The notes under the pieces: model-generated
What the model was told of the DNA's origin: nothing
Seen by the model: only the letters and a program-made list of their open reading frames with translations
The model's database searches: none
Shown: positions 11,279-23,396 of the stretch, in pieces
How the letters are laid out: the number at the start of each line of letters is the position of its first letter
How positions within the stretch are numbered: the stretch's first letter is position 1
From: Bremia lactucae
Taxonomy: Eukaryota > Oomycota > Peronosporomycetes > Peronosporales > Peronosporaceae
Direction of reading: 5' to 3'
NCBI RefSeq assembly: GCF_004359215.1
Contig: NC_090610.1
Coordinates: forward strand, 4,370,115 to 4,434,114
Length of the DNA stretch: 64,000 nt
Translations under genes and position numbers: made by a program

Positions 11279-11665
11279 TGTAACGGGGGGGTGTCGTTTC
11301 ATGAATTAACACTTAAAGGTTGTTAATTATTATATTATCTAAAAGGTAGATAATATTTGGGAAATATTACTTTATATAGTAATATTCGGAAAGCTTATCC
11401 ATTGGTAGAAAAGACGCAGAATGGGTTTGATTAAAAAAACAAGATGATGCGTTCACATCAGTGATGCAATCTCTTGTAGTCGATAAAAAGGCAACAAAAT
11501 ATAAAAAATAGCTGAACTATGAACATTCTTTACTAACACGTGAACAAGGGTCTTTTTGGTCTTTACGAGTACTTTCGTGACGTGAAACCGTGAGGCACCA
11601 CTCGCACTGAAGCAGTACGAAGTGGACTTGTACTGAAGCAGTACAAGTCGGCAGTGCCCCTTACA
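11279..11665 (+). repeat. solo LTR, family 1, chimeric interior
   Basis: Starts TGTAACGGGG and ends CCCCTTACA, with a perfect 5 bp duplication ATTAT on both sides (11274-11278 and 11666-11670). The first 130 bp and last 100 bp match the family-1 LTR. The middle (from about 11411) instead resembles the family-2 Gypsy pol near 41640-41700. Confidence 0.85.
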
Positions 11666-11666
11666 A

Positions 11667-11973
11667 TTATGGTGTACAAGTTTTCTGAAAATTCCTCAGC
11701 CACTGCAATAAGCCAGGAGTCGTCTCCTGTCGCTGACGTGGGCTGTGCCATACCGGTTGCTGGGATGCGATGGTTTCCTGAAACAGTTCGGCTGCTACGC
11801 GCAGATTGATGCCATTTGCCATAGAACGATCGTTCCGCTCTTCGTTGATCGCGACCGTACGGAGTTGCTGCAAGAGCACTGGACGGACTTCTGCTAGCTC
11901 TTGTTGTGATGATGCACGTTCCTGCGTATGAACGCTCCGGTTCCGCAGCATTTTTAAAATTGTAAGGCGCCAT
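11667..11973 (-). pseudogene. unidentified decayed coding remnant
   Basis: Two overlapping minus-strand frames look coding. One carries a Gln/Arg-rich helical stretch (ERASSQQELAEVRPVLLQQL). Upstream, another frame reads LPSYLRVDIEHLFPDSADEV. It is probably one ORF split by a frameshift. It abuts the solo LTR that inserted here. I do not recognise the family. Confidence 0.3.
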
Positions 11974-12204
11974 TTACCAAATCATTGTCGAGGCCTTACC
12001 GACTTCGTCAGCTGAATCCGGAAACAGGTGCTCGATATCTACCCGCAGGTACGAAGGTAGCTCTGGCGCCGTTCGAAATAGCGCTGCTTGTTTACACTGA
12101 CGCACTTGCGCAGGGAAGGCTTTCCATCTAGTCCACTGAGTAACGATGTACGCGCAGCACTTGCGCGCACCTTAGAGTCGCAAAGGATGTGCGCAGTCCT
12201 TCGT

Positions 12205-12300
12205 TCTCTCCGGTGCAGGCCAAATGCCTCTTGCATGTCAAAAATCGCCTCTCTTCCCGGTGCAAGCCAAATGCCTCTTGCAAGTCGAATCCGTCGCTTT
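12205..12300. repeat. short tandem duplication
   Basis: A unit containing GGTGCAGGCCAAATGCCTCTTGC near 12212 recurs near 12260 as GGTGCAAGCCAAATGCCTCTTGC. Two copies about 50 bp apart in otherwise featureless decayed sequence (11980-12650). Confidence 0.55.
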
Positions 12301-12652
12301 TCCCAGATAGTACGAATTGAATTGATGGGTTGCTATTCTGTAACATACCAGACTTGATATTCCGTAAGAGTAGGTTTGTTTGCCCAAAGCTGTGGCGGTG
12401 ACTGTGACATCCGGAAGTGCTTCTCAGCCGGAGAGCCATCCCGGTGTGTAGCCTAGTGATAATAGCCGTTAGCGCCGGATTAAGAAGTTGTTTTGCTCGA
12501 TGAAATGCTTCGACGTTGCAGAGCTACGTCTGCGTGCATGCTTTTGATGGAGGGCTTGAGTATTCAAGGAAAGCCACGGAGCTTCGGATGCGCGGCAAAC
12601 ACAAGTGCAGCGTACCGGTGTTGCATGATCCTCAGCTCCTGTTGAACGGTTG

Positions 12653-15108
12653 CTAGAGCTCCTCGCATGCAACCGATGGTCCAATAGACTGCTTTGTCTG
12701 CTTGATGCAGCACGACCTGGGCCGGATGATCTGAATGTGTTCGATGGTGCCCGTGCGCAACCCTGGACTGACAGTTGTCCAGATATAGTGTTTGAGCCTT
12801 CGCGGTCCTTCCCGAAGCGTTAGCTGAGCCGGCAATTGCAGTTGTTCTACCACATGAAGATATGGATCAGCTACTAGAATGGCAGTCGCCCATCTTCCCA
12901 GTTTTATTTTGTATGATACGAAAGCTGTCTTGTACTCGGGATCCATGCTGTAGTCCAGCGTTGACACCCGCCGAATGCAGAAGTCCGCGATGAGACAGGC
13001 TTGCAGCAGGAAGTAGGTTGTCGTGGAAAGCATATCGCCTTTGGTATCCACGATCCACGGATTTTCATCCCACCGATAAGTCGCCCAGAAATCTTTGTGC
13101 TTCTGAGTATAAATGTGGATGCATCTTGGGATGTCTTCTGCACGTTGGAGGAGTACTTCCTGATCCGATCTGGAGACGACAGGTATGTCACGATCCGGGA
13201 AAGAACACCTTTGTTGAGCTGCTTGACGGCCTTCCAGTCCTCTTGCTCCGGTACTTTCCACGCGCGAACTTCCGCGCTGATGGTCGGAGGTGACGCATTC
13301 CCATTGCTGAGTCTTTCAGGCTTGATTTTTGCCGGTGATAGATTCCCATTAGACGAATATGTCATGTCTTGGAATGTTCACGTGATTCACTCGTAGAAAT
13401 ATCTATCACACTTTGGAATCAATCACTTCATGGCATGTTTGAGGCGCTGTTTTCTTCTTGCGACGTTTATAGAGACGAGACCTATTCCCCCGGCACCACG
13501 GGGCATTTACAGCAGACCTGGATTGACTTTATATCTGCTTTTATCCTTTGAAGTGGAGTGACGCCACATGAATTGCTTCTGAATGTTGAGCGATTCTTTG
13601 TAAGCCCATTGTGGAAGCCGGGAAACCGTTGCTGTAAATAACACCGCCGGTAGCATGATAGCATTTAGCAGAAGTATTCTGGTCTCGACGCTGGTTGAGA
13701 TATCTGTCGCTGTGGCGAGGCGCCTTTGGACGATTTGAATCCGTAATGGCGAATTTGCGTCAACGAGATCTCCAGTTCCTGCTTGGTATCCTAATAACCG
13801 ATTGGTTTGGGCGTGTAAAAGCGTATTCTGGAAAATGAAGACGCTACTCGCTAGTTGGACCAAAAGACCTGAAAGCTAACCAAAAACGCATCACGATGTT
13901 CATGGTCAGCGATACCTGCTCCACCTGCTGCAGGAAGGACCGTCGAGTCGTCAACAAAAGTTGAGAATGTCTGCTCCTGATTCGAAAACCCTGGGTGCGG
14001 CAGACCCTTGATCTGTGTACCTTACAATATCGCTATTGCTAGTATTTCCGCCACGAGACAGCAGAGAGGCCAACGGGCAACCCTGTCGAATCCCGGTAAG
14101 TACGGGAATAGAGTCCGATAAGATACTATCCCCTAAAAATCGCTCGTTGTGTCACGGTGTAGATTTGCATCATCGTAATGAACGCCTCTGCAAACCCGAA
14201 GCATCGCATTACTTCCAACAAAAAAATTGCGGGAGACGATGTCGTATGCTTTACGAAAATCCAACAGTATAACTGCCCGCCTGGACTCCGGCTGCCTATC
14301 CGAGTCATGTGACGCCGACGTCAGATGCTCATCATCATCATACTGTTTTCGACATTTGTCGTCCATGTACGAAACCCTGTTGGGTGCCATGAATAGGAAT
14401 TTTGAGGGCTCCTTGGACGCGGTGGGACAAAACCTTGTCTACTACTTTGTATCCTGTTTGCAGCAGCGCAATCGGGAGTAGTCCATAGCGTCCGCGGAAT
14501 CTCGCTCTTTTCGGAGCGGGATGATGAAGCCCTCCAGAAAGGAAGTCGTTGGCGACTATAGTGACAAGGGCTGGTGCTATTAATGCTTGATAGTCTTTCA
14601 TAAAATCACTGTTTAGCCCGTCTGACCCGGTAGCTCTATGACACGATAGCGACGTGATTGCATGGAGGACTTCGGATAATGCGGAAGGTGCCAAAAGGAC
14701 CCAATTGTCCGCCTGGGACAGAATGCGAGCTAACGGCATGCTATTCGGAGCAAAGTTATTCGCGATGATATCCTTGTGTCAAAATGGCTGCCCATGAATC
14801 CGGCGAAGCCCTGAAATTGATTGAATCTTTTTCCAATTCGACGCCTGCTTAAATTGCCATCGTATATTGTCCATAGTCCGGTCCAACTTGTTAACTTGCC
14901 GGATGGTGTGGGCCGTTCGAAGTTCCTGCTGAATCGACTGCATTATACTCCGTCGATGGAGAGAGATGCATACGACTTTGAGTCTGAATCGTCCCTCGGA
15001 TTCGTATTGTCCGTTGCGTTTCCCTGTTTTGTATTCGGCGAATACTGATAGCACAATTACGGACCGTGTCATCCCATGTCCGCGCTCTGACAGCACAACC
15101 AACCTCAT
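12653..15108 (-). pseudogene. non-LTR (LINE) retrotransposon, reverse transcriptase region
   Basis: Decayed LINE on the minus strand. From N to C, in broken frames, I see the usual RT order: CHRATGSDGLNSDFMK (near 14620), PIALLQTGYKVVDKVLSHRV, QQGFVHGRQMSKTV (near 14360), ILLDFRKAYDIVSRNFF (near 14250), TGIRQGCPLASLL (near 14080) and the catalytic box FVDDSTV (near 13950). Then come thumb-like sequence (13507-13863, SVETRILLLNAIMLPAVLF) and a 202-codon open frame to 12653 of unknown role. Multiple frameshifts make it inactive. No endonuclease domain or poly(A) tail was identified. Confidence 0.75.
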
Positions 15109-15646
15109 TTCGGATTATTCAGCCATAAGGTCATCATGTACTCATGCGGGCTTCGGAGTCCGAATAGGGTAATAAACGTGACAGGGCTGGCTTTTAAGAC
15201 GCCGCATAGGTCCGAGAAGGTACGTAGAAGTACAAGTGCAATTTTCTTCAAGAAGGCAGCCAAAGTACATTCAGTAACGGCTGTATTTTTATACGAATAA
15301 TGCCCCGTGGCTAGACTGCGCGCTCAAATTTTGTCGACGAGCACAGCTCGACTGTTAGATGTCGTGTTACGCTAGTTTCGAACATGCTTGAAGAGGCGTG
15401 GTAAAGGTAGATGAAGCAGCGGCTAGTGACTTGGAGCGTGTAGGGGCAAAAGCTTCGGCAGCTCAGCTCGGATGAAGGACAGAGAAAGAGATGCAATACC
15501 AATAACGGAAGAGAATAATTACCAATAAATATTTTAGTGCTACATACTTCCTCTCAAACCCTAGCACGATTGCAAGTGAACAGGTATGAGCCTAACTATA
15601 GACAAGGAAGACGAAATCGACACGGCACAGGCACCGCGACGACCAG
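15109..15646. other. no gene seen
   Basis: No ORF with recognisable content and no clear repeat boundaries. The LTR of family 2 begins at 15647. Confidence 0.5.
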
Positions 15647-16140
15647 TGTAGGAGGGCCCTACTTATAGCTGCCACGCACTACTAGCACACACCTTTTGAG
15701 CACAGTGAGGAAGCGATAACCGTCTTCTCTCACGTACAGTGAGGTAGCAGGTGGGCACCTAAGCGACCTCACCCAACGAACAAGAAACCTTAATTTCAGT
15801 GACGTCACGGGAGCGTCAATCCGGCTCCACGTGCGCACTTGTCAACTAGGAAGTTTTTTTCAGACAGATTTATATTTAATCGTATTTATATCAAGCCTAT
15901 TTTAACCAATCATAAATGCCATCGCTGTAGATATGCACTGGTATGTATTGCGAGCGTATTATTCTAAATACCTCGTATCTTGGATGACGCTAGCCGACAT
16001 CCCCGTTAATGTAAATGCTCTCAGGTGCATCACATAGCACAAGGGGGTCTTATTACTTCACTTAAGTAATTGACCACCCTCTTAAGTTCACAAAGTGCAC
16101 TTAATGGGTTTTGTGTGAATAAGGAAACTTTAGCGTTACA
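15647..16140 (-). repeat. solo LTR, Gypsy family 2
   Basis: A 494 bp LTR lying in reverse, reading TGTAGG at the left end and GCGTTACA at the right. It matches the LTRs at 46002-46553 and (in the other orientation) 43375-43888 and 61688. Flanks ACCAG (15642-15646) and ATCAG (16141-16145) look like a target duplication with one change. No internal region is attached. Confidence 0.8.
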
Positions 16141-16149
16141 ATCAGCCAC

Positions 16150-16340
16150 GTAAGAGCTGCGTCGAACCATCTGTGGTCGTCCGTCGACCCTCTTAACGCT
16201 AACGAAAAGAGAGCTGACCTTTATGCGCAAGAGAAGATTCTCACGATGGACGAGCGCATGCAGAAGATGAAACTGTCGCAGTCGTGGATTGATGAAGACG
16301 AGCGCAATGTTGGTTTGTGGCTGGCAGAGAAGATTGCAGA
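16150..16340 (+). pseudogene. possible host exon fragment next to a solo LTR
   Basis: A plus-strand frame reads NANEKRADLYAQEKILTMDE and continues to ERNVGLWLAEKIAE at about 16340, followed directly by GTGAGT, a good splice donor. The composition is helical and host-like. The LTR at 15647 inserted just upstream, so the 5' part may be cut off. No downstream exon was found in 16341-17000. Family unknown. Confidence 0.35.
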
Positions 16341-17895
16341 GTGAGTATATTATCCATGGTTAGTTCAATGTCTTCCTAACTAATCTTGAGATCTTTCCAT
16401 CTTCTCAACAGGCGCCCCCAGAGCTGATTTATGTCATTCGAGCTGGCGACTCCCCCGAGGAGTCGCGACACTTCAAACTGCGACTGTATCCTGTTTCCAA
16501 CACGCAAGAGAGGCGCTGTTGATAGCGGCACGTTAAGCTCAATGCTCGACGCTAACTTTACAAGCAAGTTACATCGAGAGGCTCTCAAACTGGTCGTTAT
16601 TGCAAGACCACTAGGCGCCGCGCCTGTAATTGTAAAGCTTGGCAGTTCTAGGCACAGTAATCATCAAGTTGCGCCGCTGCGCGCGTAGCTGCTAATTCGC
16701 ACGTCTCATTGCCCTCGGCAAAGGGGCATAAAGGTCAGCACCAATTAGCAGGCTGAACAGGGTGACACGATCATACCAGCAATTCCAGCAACTGCCATAG
16801 CCGCTAATTCCGGTGCACGATTCTAAGACGACTTAGCATCGGACACCCGACGCAAGGCAAGGCAGCGATACGCAAATTCGATGGGTCTGAGGTTTACGTT
16901 TGACTCAGTCTATTTTTTTTGCTGGGGTGAGACTTCCTTTCTTTACTCTTGCGTCATATTGACTCAATCGTCGTGCGGATTCTGGACCGAAAATGTGAGA
17001 CAGGACAGATGATGCTTGGCTGACACGGCGGAGTGTTACTACAATAAGCAAGGCGAAGCATGGTGACTGTACTACCGACTTTGCTGTTTGTGATGAAGCA
17101 TACGCTTCACACGTTGAAGATCAACATATCCGCGGCTCAAGCGATGAGCTATTAACGGCAAAGAAAATCATTTAGCGCTCATGACCGGAACATTACCTCT
17201 ACCTTGTCTCGGTCATTGATGCAGCTAGAGGGGATGAGCATTAAACGCTCAATAAGATCGTACGCTACGCATCGCGTGAACTTTCAGCAAATATGATGTC
17301 AAATTCCCAAACGCATCGCGCCGTCTACCTCGTGCATGCTGTAGAGCTCGCACACTCTGTGCAGACGACTTGGATGAAATTTCTATCAGGGCGTGCTTTT
17401 GGAATAGAAGAAGGCGCTCCTATGGACGAGTGGACCTTGCGGAAGGAGGCACGTACCTTCTATGGATAGGAAAGGTAGCACACATGATGACTGGTTGTCA
17501 AAGCAACAAGACTGACAAGGCGAATAGAGGGCGTAGAGGCAAATGTGGAAAATCTATTGTGCTCGCAATTGGCGTAGGCACTAGTGCAAAGAACTCGCGC
17601 CATACTAAGTTGAACCAGACGCTGGAATTGGAGACATCATTTATCGTGGTGGCGACGAATGTATTCAGGATTAGTGGATCCAGTCGCCCCTGGTCAACGA
17701 CTCGTCTGTCATAAAAAGGCAAAGCATGATAACATGAGTAAGTAGCACGCTATTAACACGTGACAGCTTTACAGACTTGCCATCTGGCCGATGACATGTC
17801 TGCCAAGCTGTCACGTCTTGGTAGCGTGGTACTTACTATGTAAGCTGCAAGGTAACAGCGAGACGTCACTTTGACTGATGTCTACCTCGCGCCAT
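16341..17895. other. no identifiable gene
   Basis: Open frames here (for example 16431-16688 and 17370-17714) have no recognisable domains and overlap similar frames on the other strand. A short inverted repeat around 17760-17815 (GTGACAGCTT with AAGCTGTCAC) is the only structure noted. Confidence 0.4.
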
Positions 17896-19413
17896 AGCTC
17901 TCGCGTAACATTAAATTGTACGGCAAGCTCGAGCGCAAGGGGCACGGACTCGTGAATGATGGCTCGAAGCGCGCACTAGCAAGGCGCAGCGATGGTGAAA
18001 ACGTATTGACTTATCGTTAGATAATAATGCTCTTTACAAAATGACCCTGATTTAAGTGATATTGCAGCTTTTCGATCGGTGGACTCTGTTTACCGCGACC
18101 CTTGACAGAACTCGCTGGCGGAGAGGTCTCAAGTCGGCGTTATAATCGGACGCAGCGACGATACTAAGGGCTACAGGGTATCCCTGCAAAAGGGAAACAA
18201 GCTGTGACCACGCAGCAAAATCTGATTGTTACGCAAAGCAGTCAGCTACGGAAAGTACTTGAGTTCAAGGACCAAGCAGATGTTACACATTCGACAGGTT
18301 CAGGTGAAGCAGTCTTAAGTTCTGCTTCGAGAAGTCGAAGTGGAAAGAAGGAGTGAATGTCATGGACACGTGCTGCGCACAGGACTCGAGGTGCAACAAA
18401 ATGGATGCAGTCTTCCAGTGCTCAGAATGATGGTGGCTCACGCATACGAGCGCGATCCCAAGATTTATTGAGAAGCAATTCGCAGCAGTAAGCCCGAAGA
18501 ATGGGAGACAGCCATAAAGAAGCGTTGNNNNNNNNNNNNNNNNNNNNNNNNNNNNNNNNNNNNNNNNNNNNNNNNNNNNNNNNNNNNNNNNNNNNNNNNN
18601 NNNNNNNNNNNNNNNNNNNNNNNNNNNNNNNNNNNNNNNNNNNNNNNNNNNNNNNNNNNNNNNNNNNNNNNNNNNNNNNNNNNNNNNNNNNNNNNNNNNN
18701 NNNNNNNNNNNNNNNNNNNNNNNNNNNNNNNNNNNNNNNNNNNNNNNNNNNNNNNNNNNNNNNNNNNNNNNNNNNNNNNNNAGCTCTCGCGTAACATTAA
18801 ATTGTACGGCAAGCTCGAGCGCAAGGGGCACGGACTCGTGAATGATGGCTCGAAGCGCGCACTAGCAAGGCGCAGCGATGGTGAAAACGTATTGACTTAT
18901 CGTTAGATAATAATGCTCTTTACAAAATGACCCTGATTTAAGTGATATTGCAGCTTTTCGATCGGTGGACTCTGTTTACCGCGACCCTTGACAGAACTCG
19001 CTGGCGGAGAGGTCTCAAGTCGGCGTTATAATCGGACGCAGCGACGAAACTAAGGGCTACAGGGTATCCCTGCAAAAGGCAAACAAGCTGTGACCACGCA
19101 GCAAAATCTGATTGTTACGCAAAGCAGTCAGCTACGGAAAGTACTTGAGTTCAAGGACCAAGCAGATGTTACACATTCGACAGGTTCAGGTGAAGCAGTC
19201 TTAAGTTCTGCTCCGAGAAGTCGAAGTGGAAAGAAGGAGTCAATGTCATGGACACGTGCTGCGCACAGGACTCGAGGTGCAACAAAATGGATGCAGTCTT
19301 CCAGTGCTCAGAATGATGGTGGCTCACGCATACGAGCGCGATCCCAAGATTTATCGAGAAGCAATTCGCAGCAGTAAGCCCGAAGAATGGGAGACAGCCA
19401 TAAAGAAGCGTTG
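17896..19413. repeat. 632 bp duplicated block flanking an N gap
   Basis: 17896-18527 and 18782-19413 are copies with the same length and only a few single-base differences, separated by 254 Ns (18528-18781). The block holds the start of a decayed Copia pol, with RDPKIYREAIRSSKPEEWE near its end. It may be a true tandem duplication or two alleles placed in series. Confidence 0.85.
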
Positions 19414-20412
19414 AAAAAAAAGGTTTTGTCGTTTGATCAAGCGAGGTTCCAGCAGTATTGCACTGCACAGACAAGTGCGTGTTCAAAACAAAGACTGATG
19501 CGCACGACGATCTGAAGCGGCTCAAGACTCGACTGTTGCGTACGAGAAAGAGCAAGTTTGTGTTTTGATTACCAGCTTACCTTCACAACAGTTATGGAGA
19601 TGTCAACAGTGAAGGTACTACTTGTTTTGGCAGCGTCATGGGGAGTGCTCGCTAAGCACGGTGATATTCAACGTTCACGTGAAAGCGAATAAGAATTCGC
19701 GCCTTACTAAATTTATCAGGATTCACAAGCATGAACATTGACGAAGAGATGATAAATATTTAGGCGTGTCTGGTAAGAAGGAGCAATAGATAGCATTATG
19801 CAAGAGCTTATACGGCCTCAAGCAGGCTGGTCGATTATAGAGTATGATTTTTATGCTGTGGAATGCGGTTTTCACATAGTGCGTGGCTGACATTTGTCTC
19901 TTCTAAGCGTGATGACAAGGACATTGCTGTTGTTAGTGTCTATGTAAATAAAATTCTTGTCACTGGTACTGGTGCGGCTGCAGTAGATTGATTCGTCACA
20001 AGTCTTTTAATCTTGTCAATTAAGAAGAATTTTGGCCAAGTGAGCAAGTTTATAAGAATGCGAGTGATGCTTGACGACGATGATGGCTATGTTCTGGACC
20101 AGGAGGAGTAGATAGGCTGATTTGCTACGTGAGCGCGAGCTCTTAAAAGCTAACTCTAAATTTGCGCCTATTGGTGCTGACTGCATCAAGGTGCATCCGA
20201 AAATCCATATTTGCCCATCACCTCCAGCAACACGCTGTCACCCAAGTGACAGCGTGTTGCTGGAGGTGATGGGCAAATATGGATTCTGCAGTGAAATGTG
20301 TCAGTCGCTCGTTACGTCTCTGCTTTGGGTTGCGCGACGCAGGCGACACGGCATTGTATTTAAAGTTTCCAGGGCAACGCGTCAGACCCATCGACCGCTG
20401 CTTCACGATTAG
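19300..20412 (+). pseudogene. decayed Copia reverse transcriptase
   Basis: Broken plus-strand frames follow the order of the intact Copia pol at 50644-53652: DPKIYREAIRSSKPEEWETA, then CVFKTKTDAHDDLKRLKTRL, KSLYGLKQAGRL followed by a stop, VSVYVNKILVTG (catalytic YVDD changed to YVNK), FGQVSKFIRMRV, FAPIGADC and SLVTSLLWVARRRRHGIVF. The active-site loss and many stops show it is dead. A perfect 84 bp palindrome interrupts it at 20202. Confidence 0.75.
20202..20285. repeat. perfect 40 bp inverted repeat with a 4 base loop
   Basis: The left arm 20202-20241 and right arm 20246-20285 are exact complements separated by CCAA. The right arm is the Copia-derived sequence encoding LLEVMGKYGF; the left arm is its inverted copy, so the structure arose by fold-back duplication inside the Copia remnant. 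Confidence 0.95.
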
Positions 20413-20634
20413 AAGCTTGCAAAGCGGGTGGCGTGCTACCTAAAAGGTACGAGGTCGTAAAATTAGCACGAGACAAAGAGAAAATAAAAATGTGTTGATT
20501 GTGCTCGAAATGTACACGAGTCCGATTTTGTCGCGGACGAAAATGACAGGGAGTCTCTGATCGGAGGTGGGTGCCAAGAGACAGAGTGTGTATCCTTATT
20601 GACGATGAAAGATATATTTGTGGTGGTGTCAACA

Positions 20635-20882
20635 GCTACTTGCGCACTGCACAACCGGTGTCTTGTGACGATTGGCGGGGGAGGGTTGATTCAAATTTAA
20701 ATCATCCAATCAACAGTTTTGAGGTCTTATTGCGTCAATATATAGTCAAATTTGGTAATATTGGAACTATTAAGTCAAAATTAATAAAGATACTAATTTT
20801 GTATTTCCTTACTTATTCCTCTCGTAGAAACTAATATTAAGTATTCATCTTATAAGAAATAATATTATGTAACGGACAACTA
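20635..20882 (+). repeat. truncated LTR (third LTR type)
   Basis: The sequence from CTACTTGCGCACTGCACAAC to TTATGTAACGGACAAC matches the right half of the LTRs at 43889-44274 and 35276-35559. Its left half is missing. It ends about 120 bp before the start codon of the ZNF598/Hel2-like gene. Confidence 0.75.
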
Positions 20883-21000
20883 TCGCTGCCACCGGTATTG
20901 TGTACCATTATAACAGATGTAGTGATCGATTATTAAAAGGAGACATCTGTAACTTCATTACTTTCTAATTTGTTATATCACAACGTCTTTTTGACACATA

Positions 21001-23235
21001 ATGACCAGCGTTGCGAGCAGCTCCACCGCAAGCAGCACCGCAGGCACGTCGTCGTATGCAGTATCAACGTCTACTTACAGCATGGTGCCAAGCGCTGTTC
21101 GACGACGTGCGGCCAATAGCTCCACAAATTCTACCATTAACCAAGACGCGGCGGGCCAACGCAAGCGCCACCCACGTCCTCGCCACCGCAAGAAAAAAGA
21201 TAATGCTTCTTTAATCGAGCCAATTGAAACTGAGAAGAAGGCTGCAGCGGTAACAGAAGGAAAGACGAAAAAAGTGCCTTGGAAAAAGAAAAACCCTTCA
21301 ATTGCTGCTACTCACGCGACGATCGAAGGAAATGATAAGTGCGAGCTCTGCTTTTTGTGTGCCGATCCTATAAAATATTATGCAGTAGGAAAGTGCAATC
21401 ACTATGGCATTTGCAGCAAGTGCTCTATGCGGATGCGACTCGTTATGGACGACCGGAATTGCCCCATGTGCAAACAGCCTCTAGAGCGCGTGGTAGTAAG
21501 CACTATCCCTCGGCCGTACGATAGTTTCGAGCTTTGGGGCGATGCAGCGGGTCCAAATTCAGTACTAGACGAGCTTTCTGACATGATATATGTCGATTGC
21601 AAGGCGCACTACATCGAGCTACGCAAGTTACGTGAATTTGAGTGCAGGATGAAGCTCTGCCGGGAGGTGAAACACTCGCTTGAGAACCTTAAAGACCACT
21701 TGGCACATGATCATGGAGTGGGATTCTGTGAGCTATGTTTGACGCACCAGTCCTTCTTTATCCAGGAACAAGAGGTATTTACAAAAGGTGCACTTAAGGG
21801 GCACAATACTGGACGGAGTCGAGGTGGACCTGCGGGTCAGAAGCACGCCAACACGGGCAGGGACTTTCACCCAATTTGCCAATTCTGTCGAAGGCGTTTT
21901 TACGGAGACAAAGAGTTGTATGAACATCTGGAACGTGATCACTTTAAGTGTCACCTTTGCAAGGTGGAAAATGAATATTTTCGCAACTAGTGCGTGCTTT
22001 GTTCTTTTAAATGCTGCTTTGGTAGACTAATTGGCTAACAATTGATTTTGAATGGCAGCGCAAGCTTGGAAACACATTTTCGGCGAAAGCATTATTTGTG
22101 TGAGGACCGAAATTGGTATGTCTACGGCTTGAAAAAAATACAGAATTTGTCGATATTCATGCCTTTTTCGTGCATTTGATAGTCTTGAAATGCGTTTTAT
22201 CGTTTTTCCAAACGACGTCGAATATCAAGCGCATATGGGCTCGATCCATGGCGTCCACAATCGTCTGCAATTAAATTTTCAAGTCTCGCGTGGTGGTGGC
22301 AACCCCATCGGGGGACCAACTAATACAAGTTTCGCTGATGAGGTGCCTGATCATTGGAATTTCGGTGCAAGTAGTCATCCACCGTCACCTGCAGTGGAAC
22401 TTCAGGATGCTTTTCCCGCGCTACCGATGCCTGCTGGGCCTTCTCCGACGCCAATACTGAGACCAGCTATTGCGCGACCAGTAGCCATGCATGTGCAGAG
22501 CCTTCTTCCAGCAAGGCAATTGATGGCTCCCCCTCGTGCCCAAATCATGCGCAATCAACGACTGGCTCACGCGCTTGGGGTTGTTAGGCCAGGACTTGCT
22601 AATGGAGAGGCTGCCTCTTTTGAAGACGAAATGAAGACCCCAAATTATTCCGAAGCCTTAATTTCGTGGGGGAAGGCAAATGCAAGTTACCTTGCGGTGG
22701 TTGAACGTCGTTTGGAGCGAATTGTGCGGGAGCCGACTTGCCACAGTGTGAGCTTGCGAGTGATGTCGGGAGAAGAGGTTTGTTTAATGAATATTTGCTT
22801 GTCTCGATTTGTTTGTGCTTGCTCACTTTGCTCTGCTTCTTTTAGCGAGCGTTAATGCATCAGCTGGCTTCATTTTATGGAATTGTCTCGGAATCATTTG
22901 GTGAAGATCCACATCGTCGCATTTCTTTCTTTAAGCGTGTGGACGCACACGTCCCTAGTATAACATTGTCCGCGCATATCAGCAAGCTAAATGAGCTTGC
23001 ACGAGCGGCTCAAGCTTCGAGTCGCCTGAAATTTCTTCCGTTGCGTAGTAATACACCTACTCAGCAGACAGCACCAGTACTAGCAAGGCCTTCAGGTGCT
23101 GTGAATCGTGGCTGGGAACACATTTCCCCCCGTCGTGTCCCTACTATTGCTGATGCGTGGAGTGACGACGATGAAGAGAGAAGCGAAAATGATACTGTTA
23201 ATTTGCAAACTTGTAAAGAGGAGGAAAAGTGTTAA
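21001..23235 (+). CDS. ZNF598/Hel2-type RING E3 ubiquitin ligase, four exons
   Basis: ZNF598/Hel2 ubiquitinates small-subunit proteins of collided ribosomes and starts ribosome quality control. Exons: 21001-21989, 22059-22115, 22183-22777 and 22846-23235, giving 676 residues. A basic Lys-rich N-terminus leads to an N-terminal RING near 114-157 (CELCFLCADPIKYYAVGKC, NHYGICSKC, CPMCKQPL). C2H2 fingers follow (CREVKHSLENLKDHLAHDH; CQFCRRRFYGDKELYEHLER). Splicing joins YFRN to YASLETHFRRKHYLCEDRN and then CLEMRFIVFPNDVEYQAHMG, a continuous run typical of the family. The C-terminal part has RALMHQLASFYGIVSESFG. Introns of 67-69 bp have GT-AG ends in matching phases. Exon 2 is only 57 nt. Confidence 0.93.
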
Positions 23236-23396
23236 GAGCTGAATTTTTTTTCCACAATGTTATTTCTTAATGGAAAGAGAACCATGAACATCTATCTGAC
23301 AGGTGGGAAAAAGCTAGTATACAAGCCACTATTCTATGCAATAACATGTAAAATTCTTAAAAGAAAATATCAGCGTTATTGTCATCTAATGCATTC

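Noticed and set aside
17370..17722. Opposing ORFs of 114 and 74 codons.
   Set aside because: No recognisable motif, no splice-linked partner, and they overlap each other.
18283..18831. Open frames running through the N gap.
   Set aside because: They exist only because Ns contain no stops; the flanks are Copia remnants.
20463..20834. ORFs of 60-90 codons on both strands.
   Set aside because: They fall in Copia 3' remnant and LTR sequence, with no domain.
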